Assembly (NCBI RefSeq): GCF_000024405.1
Contig: NC_013517.1
Coordinates: 1,674,001 to 1,738,000 of the forward strand
Origin: Sebaldella termitidis ATCC 33386
GTDB lineage: Bacteria > Fusobacteriota > Fusobacteriia > Fusobacteriales > Leptotrichiaceae
Length of the DNA: 64,000 bases
Direction: 5' to 3'
Shown here: one piece after another, positions 63,014 through 64,000 of the stretch
Numbering within the stretch: the first letter of the stretch is position 1
Layout of the letters: each line of letters begins with the position of its first letter
Made by a program: the position numbers and the translations under genes
The notes under the pieces: model-generated
Told to the model about the DNA's origin: nothing
Seen by the model: only the letters and a program-made list of their open reading frames with translations
Databases searched by the model: none

Positions 63014-63961
63014 ATGGGATTTTTAGTATTATTAGGATTAGTAATTATAATTTTTATAGTTATTTTTATGACATGTATAAGAATAGTACCGCAGACAAAG
63101 GAGTGTATAGTAGAAAGACTGGGAAAATATAACGGAACTTTGCATGCAGGATTTAATACAATAGCACCGTTTATTGACAGAGTTGCAAGAGTGGTATCTA
63201 CAAAGGAGCAGGTAGTGGACTTTCCGCCGCAGCCGGTTATTACAAAGGATAATGTAACTATGCAGATTGATACAGTAATTTATTTTCAGATAACTGATTC
63301 AAAGCAGTATACATACGGGGTAGAAAGACCGATGTCAGCAATAGAGAATCTTACTGCTACTACATTAAGAAATATAATCGGGGAAATGGAGCTTGATGAA
63401 ACTCTGACTTCAAGAGATATTATTAATACAAAAATGAGAACAGAGCTTGATGTGGCAACGGATCCTTGGGGAATAAAAGTAAACAGAGTAGAGCTTAAGA
63501 ATATATTGCCGCCGGAAGATATCAGAAATTCAATGGAAAGACAGATGAAAGCGGAAAGAGAAAAAAGGGAAATAATCCTGAAAGCTGAAGCGGATAAAGA
63601 ATCTGTGGTTTTAAGAGCAAATGCTGTAAAAGAGCAGAAAATAAGAGAGGCCGAAGGGGAAAAAGAAGCAGCTATCCTGAGAGCAGAAGCTGTAAAAGAG
63701 CAAAAGATAAGAGAAGCCGAAGGGGAAGCGGAAGCTATCCTTGCAGTACAAAGAGCAAATGCCGAGGCTATAAGACTATTGAAAGAGGCAGCACCTACAA
63801 GCGAAATATTATCACTGAAAGGAATGGAAACATTCGAAAAAGTAGCAGATGGAAGAGCCACTAAGATAATAATACCAAGCAATTATCAGAATCTTGCCAG
63901 TATGATAACTACTTTCGCAGAGTTAAATGAAAAATCTACAGATGGAACAGAGGGAGAATAA
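63014..63961 (+). CDS. SPFH/Band 7 stomatin-like protein (QmcA/HflK-type)
   Basis: 315 residues: an N-terminal membrane helix (2-24), an SPFH domain (IVPQTKECIVERLGKYNGTL, DFPPQPVITKDNVTMQIDTV, TATTLRNIIGEMELDETLTS), a long coiled coil rich in Ala/Glu with a 22-residue tandem repeat, and a C-terminal tail (ATKIIIPSNYQNLASMITTF). Such proteins form large membrane-bound rings that shape lipid domains and guard membrane proteases. AAGGAGGAAG precedes the ATG. It pairs with the NfeD gene upstream and is followed by a terminator. Confidence 0.94.
   Translation: MGFLVLLGLVIIIFIVIFMTCIRIVPQTKECIVERLGKYNGTLHAGFNTIAPFIDRVARVVSTKEQVVDFPPQPVITKDNVTMQIDTVIYFQITDSKQYTYGVERPMSAIENLTATTLRNIIGEMELDETLTSRDIINTKMRTELDVATDPWGIKVNRVELKNILPPEDIRNSMERQMKAEREKREIILKAEADKESVVLRANAVKEQKIREAEGEKEAAILRAEAVKEQKIREAEGEAEAILAVQRANAEAIRLLKEAAPTSEILSLKGMETFEKVADGRATKIIIPSNYQNLASMITTFAELNEKSTDGTEGE
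63623..63754 (+). repeat. 66-bp tandem repeat in the SPFH coiled coil
   Basis: Two adjacent copies of a 22-codon unit beginning AVKEQKIREAEGE; the copies differ at several silent and a few coding positions. A third degenerate unit precedes them. Confidence 0.8.
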
Positions 63962-63971
63962 ATAAAAGAAG

Positions 63972-63995
63972 GTCCGCCGAAAGGCGGGCTTTTTT
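63972..63995 (+). terminator. Intrinsic terminator after the SPFH gene
   Basis: GTCCGCC, a GAAA tetraloop, and GGCGGGC, followed by six T. Confidence 0.9.
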
Positions 63996-64000
63996 AGTAT

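Overview
The window is an AT-rich (roughly one-third G+C) bacterial chromosome segment with strong Shine-Dalgarno sites and many intrinsic terminators. The 2739-residue autotransporter at 15.8-24.0 kb carries the N-terminal region seen in fusobacterial autotransporters. Together with HydG, NrdR, asnA-type asparagine synthesis, PTS-based sugar uptake and a GlpA-like/FAD/DUF1667 dehydrogenase operon, this points to an anaerobic, fermentative, Gram-negative-type Fusobacteriota member of the Leptotrichia/Sebaldella kind. That assignment is an inference from gene content, not from a search. No rRNA, tRNA, insertion sequence, prophage or CRISPR array was seen.

Layout. 0-6.3 kb: end of a PTS IIA gene, nrdR, a DUF368 membrane protein, an FtsB/DivIC-like protein, a membrane protein, an HtrA-like protease, a small lipoprotein, a DUF1905/C39-like fusion and mnmA. 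6.4-8.8 kb: a compact efflux locus with a TetR repressor gene divergent from a MATE transporter, whose leader is a clear guanidine-I (ykkC) class riboswitch overlapping an intrinsic terminator. 8.8-15.4 kb: HAD phosphatase, HIRAN protein, Bcp peroxidase, MprF, AsnA, a cupin and an unknown gene. 15.8-24.0 kb: the giant autotransporter, followed by a structured 3' region and a phasin-like gene.

24.7-27.9 kb is an accessory patch: an orphan Cas6 endoribonuclease (TTG start, no array or other cas genes), an R2K-type ATP-grasp gene overlapping a DUF2247 gene, a small unknown gene and an XRE regulator. 27.9-34.3 kb, minus strand: a TerD - YceG-like - TelA stress module, then a calcium P-type ATPase.

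34.6-41.1 kb: GNAT, GIY-YIG, then a tightly packed ruvC-trmL-slt-hydG run and thyA-folA-tetR. 41.6-47.8 kb: a six-gene beta-disaccharide locus (PRD/PTS regulator, GH4 phosphoglycosidase, NagB-type deaminase, PTS IIA, IIB, IIC); the deaminase suggests a glucosamine-containing sugar such as chitobiose. 47.9-54.6 kb: DUF3224, MFS exporter, an unexplained structured element, DUF374 acyltransferase, metG, a Sel1/TPR lipoprotein and a TlpA-like thioredoxin. 54.6-58.7 kb, minus strand: a DUF5984 gene and the GlpA-like/FAD oxidoreductase/DUF1667 operon. 58.9-64.0 kb: valS behind a long folded leader, then NfeD and two tandem SPFH proteins.

Most interesting: the guanidine-I riboswitch-MATE-TetR unit, the orphan cas6 next to the R2K ATP-grasp/DUF2247 pair, the unassigned structured leader before valS, and the unassigned structured element near 49.85 kb.
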